Position numbers and translations under genes: made by a program
In this document: one piece after another, positions 16,238 to 24,359 of the stretch
Position numbering within the stretch: position 1 is the stretch's first letter
How the letters are laid out: each line of letters starts with the position of its first letter
The notes under the pieces: model-generated
Databases searched by the model: none
What the model was told of the DNA's origin: nothing
Seen by the model: the letters and a program-made list of their open reading frames with translations, nothing else
Assembly: GCF_030418455.1 (NCBI RefSeq)
Contig: NZ_JAUHPW010000012.1
Coordinates: 34,684-98,683 of the forward strand
Direction: 5' to 3'
Source of the DNA: Demequina litoralis
GTDB taxonomy: Bacteria > Actinomycetota > Actinomycetes > Actinomycetales > Demequinaceae
DNA length: 64,000 nt

Positions 16238-17269
16238 TCAGCCCGTCGCCGCGGCCGCGCGCCGCATCGACCAGCGCCACCACGCGAGCGACAGCGCGCC
16301 GATGACGAGCGTGCCGCCGAGCGAGACGGCCCGCCACACGAGCGTGCCGGCGACGAGGGTGGCCTCGGGAACGGCCGGGGTGTCGGTGAGCCACGCCGCG
16401 ATGAGCGCCGCGTCGAGCACGCCGAACCCCAGGAACGGCAGGATCGTCAGCGGGTACAGCAGCAGGAAGACGCCGAGGATCTCCACCGTGGACAGGCTCG
16501 CCCCGACGCCCACGAGCCGGAGGCTCGCCAGCAGGATGAGGCCCTCCGCGACCACGCCGCCGAGCCCGAGCGCGATCGACGGCATGAGGTGACGCCGGTA
16601 GGACTCGGAGACGCGCTCGCGGAAGCCGCCGACCGCCGCCGCCCACTCGGCACCGTCCGCCGGCCTGCCGAAGCGCGTGACGATGCGCGCGCCCAGGCGG
16701 CCCAGCGTGTGCGCCCACCGCTCCGACCGGACCACCAGCGTCAGGGCGACCAGGATCGCGGCCGCGATGCCCAGCGAGGCGATCGCGAACCACCACTCGT
16801 GGAGCTCGATGCCGCGGATCGCGAGCACGCCGAGCCCGAGCACGGGCGCGAGGAAGCGCACGCCCCAGAACACGACCGTCGTGAGCGTGACGCCCGCCAT
16901 CCCGTCGACGGGGTCGATGCGCCACGAGCGGAACATGCCCACCCGCAGCACGAGGTCCGAGGGCGGCGGCGCGAGGGTCGCCACGAGGTTGGCGGCCATC
17001 TCGTTGTGGAGGGCGCGCCGCCAGCCGAGGCCCTCGACGACGCGCGCGAGCGGCGCGGAGCTCAGCAGCTGGCGGAGCAGGAGCAGGGCGACCAGCAGCG
17101 GCGGGCTCCACCACGGCAGGGTGCCGAGCGCCTCGCCCACCGCCGTCCAGTCGACCTGGGAGCCGAGCGAGTAGAGCGCCCACAGCACCGCCGCCACCAC
17201 GACGGTCGTGACGACCCGCCGCCACACGTGGGCACGGCCGTTCGCGGGGCGGTCTGCAGGCGCGGGCAC
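16238..17269 (-). CDS. Lysylphosphatidylglycerol synthase-type transmembrane (UPF0104/AglD-like) protein
   Basis: A 343-residue integral membrane protein with seven to eight helices and the features of the LPG_synthase_TM family: an N-terminal helix after a basic start, LLRQLLSSAPLARVVEGLGWRRAL.NEMAANLVATLAPPPSDLVLRV, and C-terminal ILGVFLLLYPLTILPFLGFGVLDAALIA. This family includes flippase-like domains of MprF and AglD; the catalytic domain of MprF is absent, so the protein may flip or transport a lipid-linked substrate. GTG at 17267-17269 starts it. It diverges from the Nif3 gene 62 bases away. Confidence 0.8.
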   Translation of the reverse strand: MPAPADRPANGRAHVWRRVVTTVVVAAVLWALYSLGSQVDWTAVGEALGTLPWWSPPLLVALLLLRQLLSSAPLARVVEGLGWRRALHNEMAANLVATLAPPPSDLVLRVGMFRSWRIDPVDGMAGVTLTTVVFWGVRFLAPVLGLGVLAIRGIELHEWWFAIASLGIAAAILVALTLVVRSERWAHTLGRLGARIVTRFGRPADGAEWAAAVGGFRERVSESYRRHLMPSIALGLGGVVAEGLILLASLRLVGVGASLSTVEILGVFLLLYPLTILPFLGFGVLDAALIAAWLTDTPAVPEATLVAGTLVWRAVSLGGTLVIGALSLAWWRWSMRRAAAATG

Positions 17270-17331
17270 CTCGTCATGCTATCGACGGGCCGCGCGCCGC
17301 GGCCGGGACGTGCGCCGAGTAGCCTTGCCCC

Positions 17332-18144
17332 ATGACCTCCGTGGCCGATGTGATGGACGCACTCGAGAAGCGCTTCCCCCTCGACCTCGCGGAGGACTGG
17401 GACGTCAACGGTCTGTGCGTCGGCCGGCCCGACGCCGAGGCCACGCGCGCGCTGTTCGCGGTCGACCCGACCATGGCCGTGGTGCAGGAGGCCGTCGAGG
17501 CCGGCTGCGACATCATCGTCACCCACCACCCGCTGCTGCTGCGCGGCGTCACGACGGTCCACGCGGGCACCCCGAAGGGCGCGGTCATCCACGCGCTCAT
17601 CGAGAGCGGCATCGCGCTGTACAACGCCCACACGAATGCCGACCACGCCGGCACCGGCGTCGCCGAGGCCCTCGCCGAGGTGCTCGGCGTCTCGGGCGCG
17701 CTGCCGCTGATCCCTCTGCGGGACGATGCGGAGCAGGGGACCGGGCGCATCGGCCGCCTCGACACGCCCATCACCCTGCGCGCCTTCGCCGAGCGTGCCG
17801 CGACCGTGCTGCCCGAGACCTCGCACGGCGTGCGCGTCGCGGGCGACCTCGACGGCACCGTGCAGACCATCGCCGTCGTCGGCGGCTCGGGGGACTCGTT
17901 CCTCGCCGCCGCGCGCGAGGCGGGCGCGGACGTCTACCTCACCGCGGACCTGCGCCACCACCCGGCGTCCGACGCCCGCGAGGCCGCGCTGCTCGGCGAC
18001 GGCCGCCCCTACCTCGTCGATGTCGCCCACTACGCGTCCGAGTGGACCTGGCTGGAGGCGGCCGCCGAGTACCTCGGCGACGCCACCGGCATCGACACCC
18101 TCGTCTCGACCCTCACCACCGACCCCTGGACCGCGCGCTTCTAG
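17332..18144 (+). CDS. Nif3-like dinuclear metal centre protein (DUF34)
   Basis: A 270-residue member of the Nif3/YbgI family. Metal-ligand motifs are visible: THHPLLLRG, YNAHTNADHAGTGV and near the end DVAHYASEW. The N terminus AEDWDVNGLCVGRP corresponds to the family's W-D-N-x-G-L segment. Members have been linked to GTP cyclohydrolase I-like folds or metal handling, but no settled activity exists. It is the first gene of a rightward trio (Nif3, zinc ribbon, histidine phosphatase) that is conserved in actinobacteria (Rv2230c-Rv2229c-Rv2228c in Mycobacterium tuberculosis). Start ATG 17332. Confidence 0.9.
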   Translation: MTSVADVMDALEKRFPLDLAEDWDVNGLCVGRPDAEATRALFAVDPTMAVVQEAVEAGCDIIVTHHPLLLRGVTTVHAGTPKGAVIHALIESGIALYNAHTNADHAGTGVAEALAEVLGVSGALPLIPLRDDAEQGTGRIGRLDTPITLRAFAERAATVLPETSHGVRVAGDLDGTVQTIAVVGGSGDSFLAAAREAGADVYLTADLRHHPASDAREAALLGDGRPYLVDVAHYASEWTWLEAAAEYLGDATGIDTLVSTLTTDPWTARF

Positions 18145-18162
18145 CGCGAAGGAGAACCACCC

Positions 18163-18900
18163 GTGCCCAACGCCCCCGCCGCCGACCAGATCCGCCTCCT
18201 CGACGTGCAGGACATCGACCTGCGTGTCCAGCAGGCCCGCCACCGTCGCGACCACCTTCCGGTGCTCGCTCAGATCGACGAGCTCACGGCCCGTGTGACG
18301 GACCTCGACGAGGCCCGCGTCGCGACCGCGACCAAGGCCTCCGACCTGCGCCGCGCCGTGCAGAAGGCCGAGGACGACGTCCAGGTGGTCCGCGACCGCG
18401 CGGCGCGCGACAACGCGCGCCTCGAGGCGGGCCAGGGCACCCCCAAGGACCTGCAGGCGCTCCAGGCCGAGCTCGCCGTGCTGGGCCGCCGCCAGGAGGC
18501 CCTCGAGGACGTCGAGCTCGAGGCCATGGAGGCGCTCGACGCCGCCGAGAAGGAGCACGCCTCCGCCAAGGAGCAGGTCGAGGCGATCGAGGCGCAGATC
18601 GCGACCCTCGCCGCGGAGCGCGACGCCGCGTGGAAGGACCTCGACGCCGAGCTTGCGACGCTCGCCGACGAGCGGACCGCAGCCGCGGTCGGGCTCGACG
18701 CCGGGCTGGTCGCGCTGTACGAGAAGCTGCGGGCCAGCCACGGCGGCATCGGCGCGGCCGCGCTCGCGCAGGGCCAGTGCCTCGGCTGCCGCACGGTGCT
18801 CAACCCCGGCGACCTGCGCGACATCGAGGCGAGGCCCGCGGACGCGATCGTCCGCTGCGAGGAGTGCAGCCGCATCCTCGTGCGCGGCGCCGCCAAGTGA
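18163..18900 (+). CDS. Coiled-coil protein with C-terminal zinc ribbon (CT398-like)
   Basis: A 245-residue protein. Residues about 15-185 form a long charged helical hairpin (heptad-rich, many Ala/Glu/Lys). The end holds a C4 zinc ribbon: CLGCRTVLNPGDLRDIEARP...CEECSRILVR. This matches the CT398/Rv2229c family, thought to act as an adaptor; the precise role is unknown. GTG at 18163 follows GAAGGAG. It lies 18 bases after the Nif3 gene and overlaps the next gene by four bases (GTGA), so the three are an operon. Confidence 0.9.
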   Translation: MPNAPAADQIRLLDVQDIDLRVQQARHRRDHLPVLAQIDELTARVTDLDEARVATATKASDLRRAVQKAEDDVQVVRDRAARDNARLEAGQGTPKDLQALQAELAVLGRRQEALEDVELEAMEALDAAEKEHASAKEQVEAIEAQIATLAAERDAAWKDLDAELATLADERTAAAVGLDAGLVALYEKLRASHGGIGAAALAQGQCLGCRTVLNPGDLRDIEARPADAIVRCEECSRILVRGAAK

Positions 18901-19763
18901 GCGAGGGGACGATGCGCGGGGAGGGCGAGCCGGGCGAGACCCAGGTCGAGCCCGCCGTCCCTCACCACGCCCGCCGCTTCGACGACGGCACCGACCTCGG
19001 CGGCGAGGCGCCGTCCGACGTGCCCGCCGCATCGTCCCCCGCGCCGCGCGTCCAGTCGCCCTTCTCCCCGGACGAGGAGGACCTGGTCGCGCCGCTCACG
19101 CTCGTCCTGGTCCGCCACGGCGTCACCGAGATGACCACCTCGCGGCGGATGTCCGGCTCGGGCGTGCCCGGGCCCGCGCTCAGCGGTCAGGGCCGCATCC
19201 AGGCGGCGAAGGCCGCGGACCTCGTCTATGGCATGGGCCGGCGCACCTGGATGCACCTGCCGCATGTCACGCGCCTTCTCGCGTCGCCGATGGTCCGCAC
19301 GCAGGAGACGGCCGCGTCGGTGGGTCGCCGCATCGGCGCGCACGTGGAGACCGAGGCGCGCATCAAGGAGGTCGACTTCGGCGCGTGGGAGGGCCTCACC
19401 GTCGCGGAGATCATCGAGCGCGACGGCGACGCGATCCATGCGTGGCGCCGCGCCGAGACGTCCGCCCCCGGCGGCGAGTCCATCGCCGAGGTCGGCGCGC
19501 GCGGCTACGCGGTCGTCGAGGAGCTCGCGCGCGAGCACGCGCATCGCTGCATGTCCGGCCGCGACCTGCCGCGCGGCGTCGCGCTGGTGTCCCACGCCGT
19601 GGCGATCAAGTCGATCGTGGGCGTTGCGCTGGGGATGCCCGCGGCGCACTGGGGATCGATCTGGCCGTCGCCGGCGTCGACCTCGATCCTCCAGGTGCGG
19701 GCCCGCAAGGACGGGTCGATCGCCGAGCAGCACGTGCTCGCGGTGGGCGTGCCGGTCGAGTAG
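18897..19763 (+). CDS. Histidine phosphatase (phosphoglycerate-mutase/CobC-like), no RNase H domain
   Basis: A 288-residue protein with the phosphohistidine motif LVRHGVTE at about residue 70, the acid residue region EVDFGAWEGLT and the second His in LVSHAVAIKSIV. In mycobacteria and many actinobacteria the gene at this place (Rv2228c) encodes RNase HI fused to this phosphatase. Here the first about 60 residues are disordered (Pro, Glu, Ala-rich) and carry no RNase H motif, so the fusion is missing. The GTG at 18897 overlaps the zinc-ribbon stop; an ATG at 18912 is an alternative. The substrate is not predictable from sequence. Confidence 0.85.
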   Translation: MSEGTMRGEGEPGETQVEPAVPHHARRFDDGTDLGGEAPSDVPAASSPAPRVQSPFSPDEEDLVAPLTLVLVRHGVTEMTTSRRMSGSGVPGPALSGQGRIQAAKAADLVYGMGRRTWMHLPHVTRLLASPMVRTQETAASVGRRIGAHVETEARIKEVDFGAWEGLTVAEIIERDGDAIHAWRRAETSAPGGESIAEVGARGYAVVEELAREHAHRCMSGRDLPRGVALVSHAVAIKSIVGVALGMPAAHWGSIWPSPASTSILQVRARKDGSIAEQHVLAVGVPVE

Positions 19764-19845
19764 GCGGGACGATGTGCGGGGCGCCGCGCGTGCGGGGCGC
19801 GCCGGGTGGGACGGGCGGCGTGTCGCGGCGGACGCGATGATCGCT

Positions 19846-19879
19846 CCGCGCTGTTTCAGGAATTCCGAGAACAGCGCGG
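19846..19879. other. 34-base palindrome between phosphatase operon and toxin-antitoxin genes
   Basis: CCGCGCTGTT (19846-19855) pairs perfectly with AACAGCGCGG (19870-19879), and the centre is the palindrome GGAATTCC (19859-19866). Only three positions per arm are unpaired. It could stop transcription from the phosphatase operon, or be the binding site of the antitoxin, whose start lies 30 bases downstream. Confidence 0.6.
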
Positions 19880-19908
19880 CGTCGGTATAACGAGTGATAC
19901 TTCTGGGT

Positions 19909-20154
19909 GTGAAGACCGCGATCTCCCTACCCGACGGCGACTTCGAGCGTTTCGAGCGCATCGCCGCGCGCCACGGGATGAGCCGCTCGCAGTTCTATCG
20001 GCTCGCCGCCGGCCGTCTGGCCGACGAGCTCGAGGGCGGGTCGGAGCTGACGGCCGTCGCCAACTCGGTGCTCGAGCGTGAGGGCGTCAGGGCGCTCGAG
20101 ACCCCCTTGCTGAGCGAGTCCGAGCGCATCGTGCTGGAAGGCTCCGACTGGTGA
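19909..20154 (+). CDS. Ribbon-helix-helix antitoxin of a MazEF-type pair
   Basis: An 81-residue protein beginning VKTAISLPDGDFERFERIA, typical of CopG/ribbon-helix-helix antitoxins: a beta strand (KTAISLP) followed by two helices (ERFERIAARHGMSRSQFYRLAAGRLADEL). The C-terminal half would wrap the toxin. I choose GTG 19909; an upstream GTG at 19894 adds five residues. TATAAC at 19886-19891 and TGATAC at 19895-19900 are possible -10 boxes; the latter would give a nearly leaderless message. Stop overlaps the toxin start by four bases. It should repress its own promoter. Confidence 0.85.
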   Translation: MKTAISLPDGDFERFERIAARHGMSRSQFYRLAAGRLADELEGGSELTAVANSVLEREGVRALETPLLSESERIVLEGSDW

Positions 20155-20495
20155 TCGCTCGCGGCGATGTCGTGTGGGTCGACTTCGGGGTGCCGCGCGG
20201 CTCCGAGCCTGCGAAGCGCCGCCCGGCCGTGGTCGTGCAGGCCGACTGGCTGCTGGCGACCGCGGCCGCCACCGTGCTGGTGGTCCCGCTGACGTCGAAC
20301 ATCGGGCTCGAGGCCTTCCCGGGCAACGTGCGGGTGCCGCAGGAGGCGAGCGGTCTCGACCGCGATGCCGTCGCGGTGGTGTCGCAGGTCGGCCCCGTGG
20401 GTCGCGAGCTCATCGACCCGTTCCCCGTCGGCCATGTGCCGATCCACCTGATGCGCGAGCTTGGCGAAGGGGTTCGTCTGACCCTCGACGTGTGA
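20151..20495 (+). CDS. MazF/PemK family endoribonuclease toxin
   Basis: A 114-residue protein with the MazF fold signature: GDVVWVDFGVPRGSEPAKRRPAVVVQ at the start, VLVVPLTSNIG in the middle, and VAVVSQVGPVGRELI later. MazF toxins cut mRNA at short sequences and are blocked by the partner antitoxin. GTG at 20151 overlaps the antitoxin stop (GTGA), the normal coupling. Length is normal. The cleavage sequence cannot be predicted here. Confidence 0.9.
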   Translation: MIARGDVVWVDFGVPRGSEPAKRRPAVVVQADWLLATAAATVLVVPLTSNIGLEAFPGNVRVPQEASGLDRDAVAVVSQVGPVGRELIDPFPVGHVPIHLMRELGEGVRLTLDV

Positions 20496-20545
20496 CGGCC
20501 GAGACGCTGGCGTTCCTCTCCTACCAGGCCCGACGCCCTCTGTGA

Positions 20546-20563
20546 AGCCCCCACATGGGGGCT
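20546..20563 (+). terminator. Hairpin after the toxin gene
   Basis: AGCCCCC (20546-20552) pairs with GGGGGCT (20557-20563) around the loop ACAT. A tight GC stem 50 bases after the toxin stop, without a T-run, as is common in actinobacterial terminators. Confidence 0.6.
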
Positions 20564-20598
20564 ACCCGTCGGCGGTGCCGCCCCCTACGCTCACGCCC

Positions 20599-21621
20599 AT
20601 GACCGCATCGTCGGGGCCATGGCTCCCTCTGCTCGAGCACGTCCGCCGGTACCCGTCCCCGCATAACTCGCAGCCCATCCGGGTGCGGGTGCTGGACGGG
20701 TCGCGGGCCGACGTGTTCTACGACCTCGACCGGGGGCTGCCCGCGGAGGACTTCGGCATCCCCTTCGGGCACGTGTGCGCGGGCGTGTTCCTCGAGTCGC
20801 TGCGCGTCGTCGCCGCGGAGGCCGGGTACGGCGTCGAGGAGGCGCTCGAGCTCGAGGAGATGGACTTCGAGGCCTCGGACCGGCTTCATCGTCTCGGGAC
20901 GGTGACCCTCGTGCCGCAGCAGCCGGGGGCGGCGGACCTGCGGGTGGCCGAGGCGTTCCGTATGCGCCGCACCAACCGTCGGCCGTACGACGATCGCCCC
21001 GTGCCGCGCGTGGACCTCGAGGAGGTCCAGGACCTCGCCGCCGGGCTCGGGCAGCGGTTCACGTGGAGCGGCGAGGCGCGCGTGGTCGCGCCGCTCATCC
21101 GCACCAACCAGGAGACCCTGTTCGACGATCTGCGCAACGACGCCGTCTACGCCGAGATCATGGAGTGGCTGCGCTTCTCCGAGCGTGATGCCGTCGAGCG
21201 AGGCGACGGGCTCAGCGCCGCGGCGATGCTCATGCCCGGGCCCCTGCTGCGCTTCGCGATGGGCCACCGCGGGCTGTGGCAGGCGCCCGTGATCGGCGCC
21301 GCGATCCGCGCGATGTACCTGAGGACGATGCGCGGGGTGCGCCAGCTCGCATGGTTCGAGGGGCCCTTCGACGGGCCGCGCGACTACGTCGAGGCCGGCC
21401 GAGTGTTCATGCGGTGCTGGCTCGAGCTGACGGCGCGCGGCGTGTCTCTGCACCCGTTCGGCACCGTCATCACCAACCCCCGCTCGCACGCGCGCTTCGT
21501 CGAGATCGCCGGCGCGGACGAGTCCGACGGCCGGATGGCCTGGATGCTCGTCCGGCTCGGCTACGCCAAGACCCCGCCCGTCGCCCACCGGCGCCCGCTC
21601 GAGGAGATGCTCGTCGCATGA
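20599..21621 (+). CDS. Nitroreductase-family FMN protein (Acg-like)
   Basis: A 340-residue protein related to nitroreductases of the long, Acg-like type. The FMN-phosphate region is near the start (LEHVRRYPSPHNSQPIRVRV), and the middle has MRRTNRRPYDDRPVPR, a typical NTR substrate-loop segment. The C-terminal half includes RVFMRCWLELTARGVSLHPFGTVITNP. The long form often has two NTR halves, one degenerate. The ATG at 20599 is chosen from the family start; an upstream frame opening lies in the terminator. It overlaps the next gene by ATGA, so it acts with the PaaK-like protein. Substrate unknown. Confidence 0.78.
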   Translation: MTASSGPWLPLLEHVRRYPSPHNSQPIRVRVLDGSRADVFYDLDRGLPAEDFGIPFGHVCAGVFLESLRVVAAEAGYGVEEALELEEMDFEASDRLHRLGTVTLVPQQPGAADLRVAEAFRMRRTNRRPYDDRPVPRVDLEEVQDLAAGLGQRFTWSGEARVVAPLIRTNQETLFDDLRNDAVYAEIMEWLRFSERDAVERGDGLSAAAMLMPGPLLRFAMGHRGLWQAPVIGAAIRAMYLRTMRGVRQLAWFEGPFDGPRDYVEAGRVFMRCWLELTARGVSLHPFGTVITNPRSHARFVEIAGADESDGRMAWMLVRLGYAKTPPVAHRRPLEEMLVA

Positions 21622-23228
21622 GAGGCCTGCTCAAGTACCCCGCCTTCGCCGGGATCGCGGCGCTCGACGCCGTGATCCGCGTGCTCGCACGCAAGCCGAC
21701 GACGCATCGTCTCCTCCTGGGCCCGGGCATCGAGCCGCTGCGCTGGTGGCTCGGACGCGCACGAGCGTGGCGGACCTTCCACGTCGCCTCCCGCCGCGTG
21801 CCCGCGTACCGCGCGTTCCTCGCCGAGGCGGGTCACGGGCCGGACCTCGCCAAGGGGGGCTCGCTCGCCGACGCGCTCGGTGCGCTGCCCGAGATGGACA
21901 AGGCGGGCTACATCGCCCGCTGGACGGTGGTGGAGCGCAGCCTCGACGGCCGCCTGCCGCGGCGCGGTGTGGTGGTGGACGAGTCCTCGGGCTCCTCCGG
22001 CGTGCCCACCAGCTGGGTGCGGGGGCCGGACGAACGCCTCGCGACGCGCCAGCTGCTGCAGATGGGCTACTCGCGGACGTCCCGCACCCTGACGAAGCAG
22101 CCGTTCGTGCTCAACTGCTTCTCGCTCGGGGCCTGGGCGACCGGGATGAACATCTCCGCCTCGCTCACCGAGATCACGATGATGAAGTCGATCGGACCCG
22201 ACCGCGACAAGGTGGTCCAGACGATGCGCGAGTTCGGCCCGGGCTTCACGTACGTGATCCTCGGATACCCGCCCTTCCTCAAGGCCCTGTTCGAGGACGA
22301 CCGGCTCGACTGGTCGGGCTACGACATCGTCACCGCATTCGGCGGCGAGGGGATCAGCGAGCGGATGCGCGCGATCATCGGCAAGAACGCCGCCGCGGTG
22401 TTCGGCTCGTACGGCGCCTCGGACCTCGAGATCAACATCGCGATCGAGACGGACTTCTCGGTGCAGCTGCGGCAGGCGATCGCCGCGTCGCCGGAGCTCG
22501 CGGCACGCATCACGAAGCGCGACGAGTACGGCGTGCTGCCCATGGTGTTCCAGTTCAACCCCTTCGACTACCTCATGGAGTCGAACGAGGCGGGCGAGCT
22601 GCTCGTCACGATCACGCGCGGCAGCAACATCAACCCGCGCATCCGGTACAACATCCACGACCGCGGGCACACGTTGCGGCTGCGCGACCTCGACCCGGTC
22701 CTCGACGAGCTGGGGCTGTCCGAGGTGACGCGGGCGCGCATCACCGACCTGCCGCTGCTGTTCCTCTACGGCCGCTCGGACATGTCGGTCGACTTCAACG
22801 GCGCGGTGGTCGCGCCCGACACCGTGCGCGACGCGATCTACGACGCACCGGGCCTCGCCGACGCGATCGAGAACCACCGGCTCGTCAGCTACGAGGACGC
22901 GCGCGGCGACCGCCAGCTCCACATCGCGCTGCAGCGCATCGAGCGCGGTCCGGAGGTCGACGAGGCCGCGGTGGGGGCGCTGCTCTTCGCGGCGATGCGG
23001 CGCGCCAACGGCGACTTCTCGAACGCCATCCGCACGTCTCCCGACGGCACGCTGCCGACGATCGCGGTCTACCCGTACCGCACGGGGCCGTTCGCCAACG
23101 ACGGCGCGAAGCTCAAGAACGAGTACGTGTGGATGCTCGACACCGGCGAGCACGAGGCCTGGGGGCTGCGCGCGGGGTTCACGGCGCCGCGGCACGTCGC
23201 GGCGACGCGGGGGACCGCTGCGGGCTGA
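21618..23228 (+). CDS. PaaK/CoF-synthetase-like adenylate-forming enzyme
   Basis: A 536-residue protein of the ANL superfamily, closest in form to phenylacetate-CoA ligase and coenzyme F390 synthetase. The ATP-binding loop is DESSGSSGVPTSWVRG; a second core motif is VFGSYGASDLEI (the aromatic-G-x-S/T-E/D motif), and NPRIRYNIHDRGH matches the Y-R-T-x-D motif. These would adenylate a carboxylate. A C-terminal domain (about 430-536) closes the protein. ATG 21618 overlaps the nitroreductase stop by four bases. No carrier protein or CoA-partner gene lies nearby, so the acceptor is open. The substrate is unknown. Confidence 0.78.
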   Translation: MRGLLKYPAFAGIAALDAVIRVLARKPTTHRLLLGPGIEPLRWWLGRARAWRTFHVASRRVPAYRAFLAEAGHGPDLAKGGSLADALGALPEMDKAGYIARWTVVERSLDGRLPRRGVVVDESSGSSGVPTSWVRGPDERLATRQLLQMGYSRTSRTLTKQPFVLNCFSLGAWATGMNISASLTEITMMKSIGPDRDKVVQTMREFGPGFTYVILGYPPFLKALFEDDRLDWSGYDIVTAFGGEGISERMRAIIGKNAAAVFGSYGASDLEINIAIETDFSVQLRQAIAASPELAARITKRDEYGVLPMVFQFNPFDYLMESNEAGELLVTITRGSNINPRIRYNIHDRGHTLRLRDLDPVLDELGLSEVTRARITDLPLLFLYGRSDMSVDFNGAVVAPDTVRDAIYDAPGLADAIENHRLVSYEDARGDRQLHIALQRIERGPEVDEAAVGALLFAAMRRANGDFSNAIRTSPDGTLPTIAVYPYRTGPFANDGAKLKNEYVWMLDTGEHEAWGLRAGFTAPRHVAATRGTAAG

Positions 23229-23246
23229 CGGACCGGTCCGCAGCAC

Positions 23247-23322
23247 CAACCGGCGTACCGGTCCGGACCTTGCGCGCGCGAGCAGGCGCGACGGAGCCCG
23301 GCGCGGGATACGTACGCCGGTG
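23247..23322. repeat. Intergenic inverted-pair element, copy A
   Basis: CAACCGGCGTAC (23247-23258) faces GTACGCCGGTGC (23312-23323), an inverted pair 53 bases apart with 10 of 12 matches. It lies between two convergent genes. A second symmetry, GGACCGGT / ACCGGTCC (23231-23238 / 23257-23264), overlaps it and may end transcription. Similar pairs occur at 25172 and 28167. Confidence 0.5.
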
Positions 23323-23341
23323 CGGCGCGTTGCGCGACGCG

Positions 23342-24205
23342 CTACTCGCCGTCGTCGGCGTGACGCGCGAGCTGCTTGCGCAGGTAGCGGCGGTCGTCGT
23401 TGGCGTACGCGTAGTACCAGCCGATGAGCAGCCCGCCGCCGACGAAGTTGCCCAACAGCACGATGCCCAGCTGGGCGAGCGCGAGGCCGTAATCGAGGCC
23501 GTGGGTGAGGGCCGACACCGTGAAGACCACGGTGTTCGCGACCGAGTGCTCGAAGCCCACGAAGGCGAAGACGAAGACGCTCATCACCATCGCGACGATC
23601 TTGGTGAGGTCCTCCTTGATCACGCCGTTGTAGACGAGCAGCATGCCCAGGTTGATCATGAAGTTGCACAGCACGGCGCGCATGAAGAGGTCGGACATGC
23701 CCGCGAGGCCGTGGTCGAAGTACTCGAGCTTGTGCTCGACGGCGGCGTCGAGCTGGGCGCCCATCGCGCCGTCGGCCATGCTCGACCCGGCGACCATGAT
23801 GGCGAGCGCGAGGCCGCCGATGAAGTTGCCGCCGTAGCACATGAGGAGGATCCGCAGCGATTTGAGCGGCGTGGTCCGGCGGTAGTACGCGCCGATGGAC
23901 ACGATCATCATGTTCGACGTCAGCAGCTCGGACTTGCTGTAGTAGATGAAGACGAGCGCGAAGCCGAAGACCATCGAGCCGACGATCTTGCCGACGTTGA
24001 GCCAGTCGCCGTCGCCCACGCTCTCGAACGCCGCGTTCACCGCGAACGTCGTGAGGTACATGACGCCGATGATCACGCCGGCCATCGCGGCGCGCATGAG
24101 GTACACGCGGGCCAGCCCGCCGCTCATCGCGGTCTTCGTCTCCAGCGCATCGAGCACGGTCGAGATGAACTGCTTGCCTGGGAACAGCCGGCTCGTATCG
24201 CTCAT
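23342..24205 (-). CDS. Formate/nitrite transporter (FNT) family channel
   Basis: A 287-residue membrane protein with six helices and FNT signatures: GGNFIGGLALAIMVAG in the first half, and NFMINLGMLLVYNG..GFEHSVANTVVFTVS plus GNFVGGGLLIGWYYAYAN in the second. The His in GFEHSVAN is the central pore residue of FocA/NirC. Candidate substrates are formate, nitrite or hydrosulfide; sequence alone does not decide. ATG at 24203-24205. The neighbours (CoF-synthetase-like gene, SDR genes) give no metabolic hint. It diverges from the first SDR gene across 154 bases. Confidence 0.9.
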   Translation of the reverse strand: MSDTSRLFPGKQFISTVLDALETKTAMSGGLARVYLMRAAMAGVIIGVMYLTTFAVNAAFESVGDGDWLNVGKIVGSMVFGFALVFIYYSKSELLTSNMMIVSIGAYYRRTTPLKSLRILLMCYGGNFIGGLALAIMVAGSSMADGAMGAQLDAAVEHKLEYFDHGLAGMSDLFMRAVLCNFMINLGMLLVYNGVIKEDLTKIVAMVMSVFVFAFVGFEHSVANTVVFTVSALTHGLDYGLALAQLGIVLLGNFVGGGLLIGWYYAYANDDRRYLRKQLARHADDGE

Positions 24206-24359
24206 GGCCCCAGGCTCCCACAGTGCGACGGGGACGGGGCGGGACCTCGCCCGGCAACCACCCGGGACCCGACAGTCACACCCTTCACCCTTGTCATTGG
24301 CAATCAATGGCGGCGGCCGGACGTTGCCCTAGAGGAGCATCTTCTCGAGAGGAGATCCG

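Noticed and set aside
24295..24309. CATTG..CAATG inverted repeat between the FNT and SDR genes as an operator
   Set aside because: Arms are only five bases and no second copy or promoter fit was found; left unannotated.
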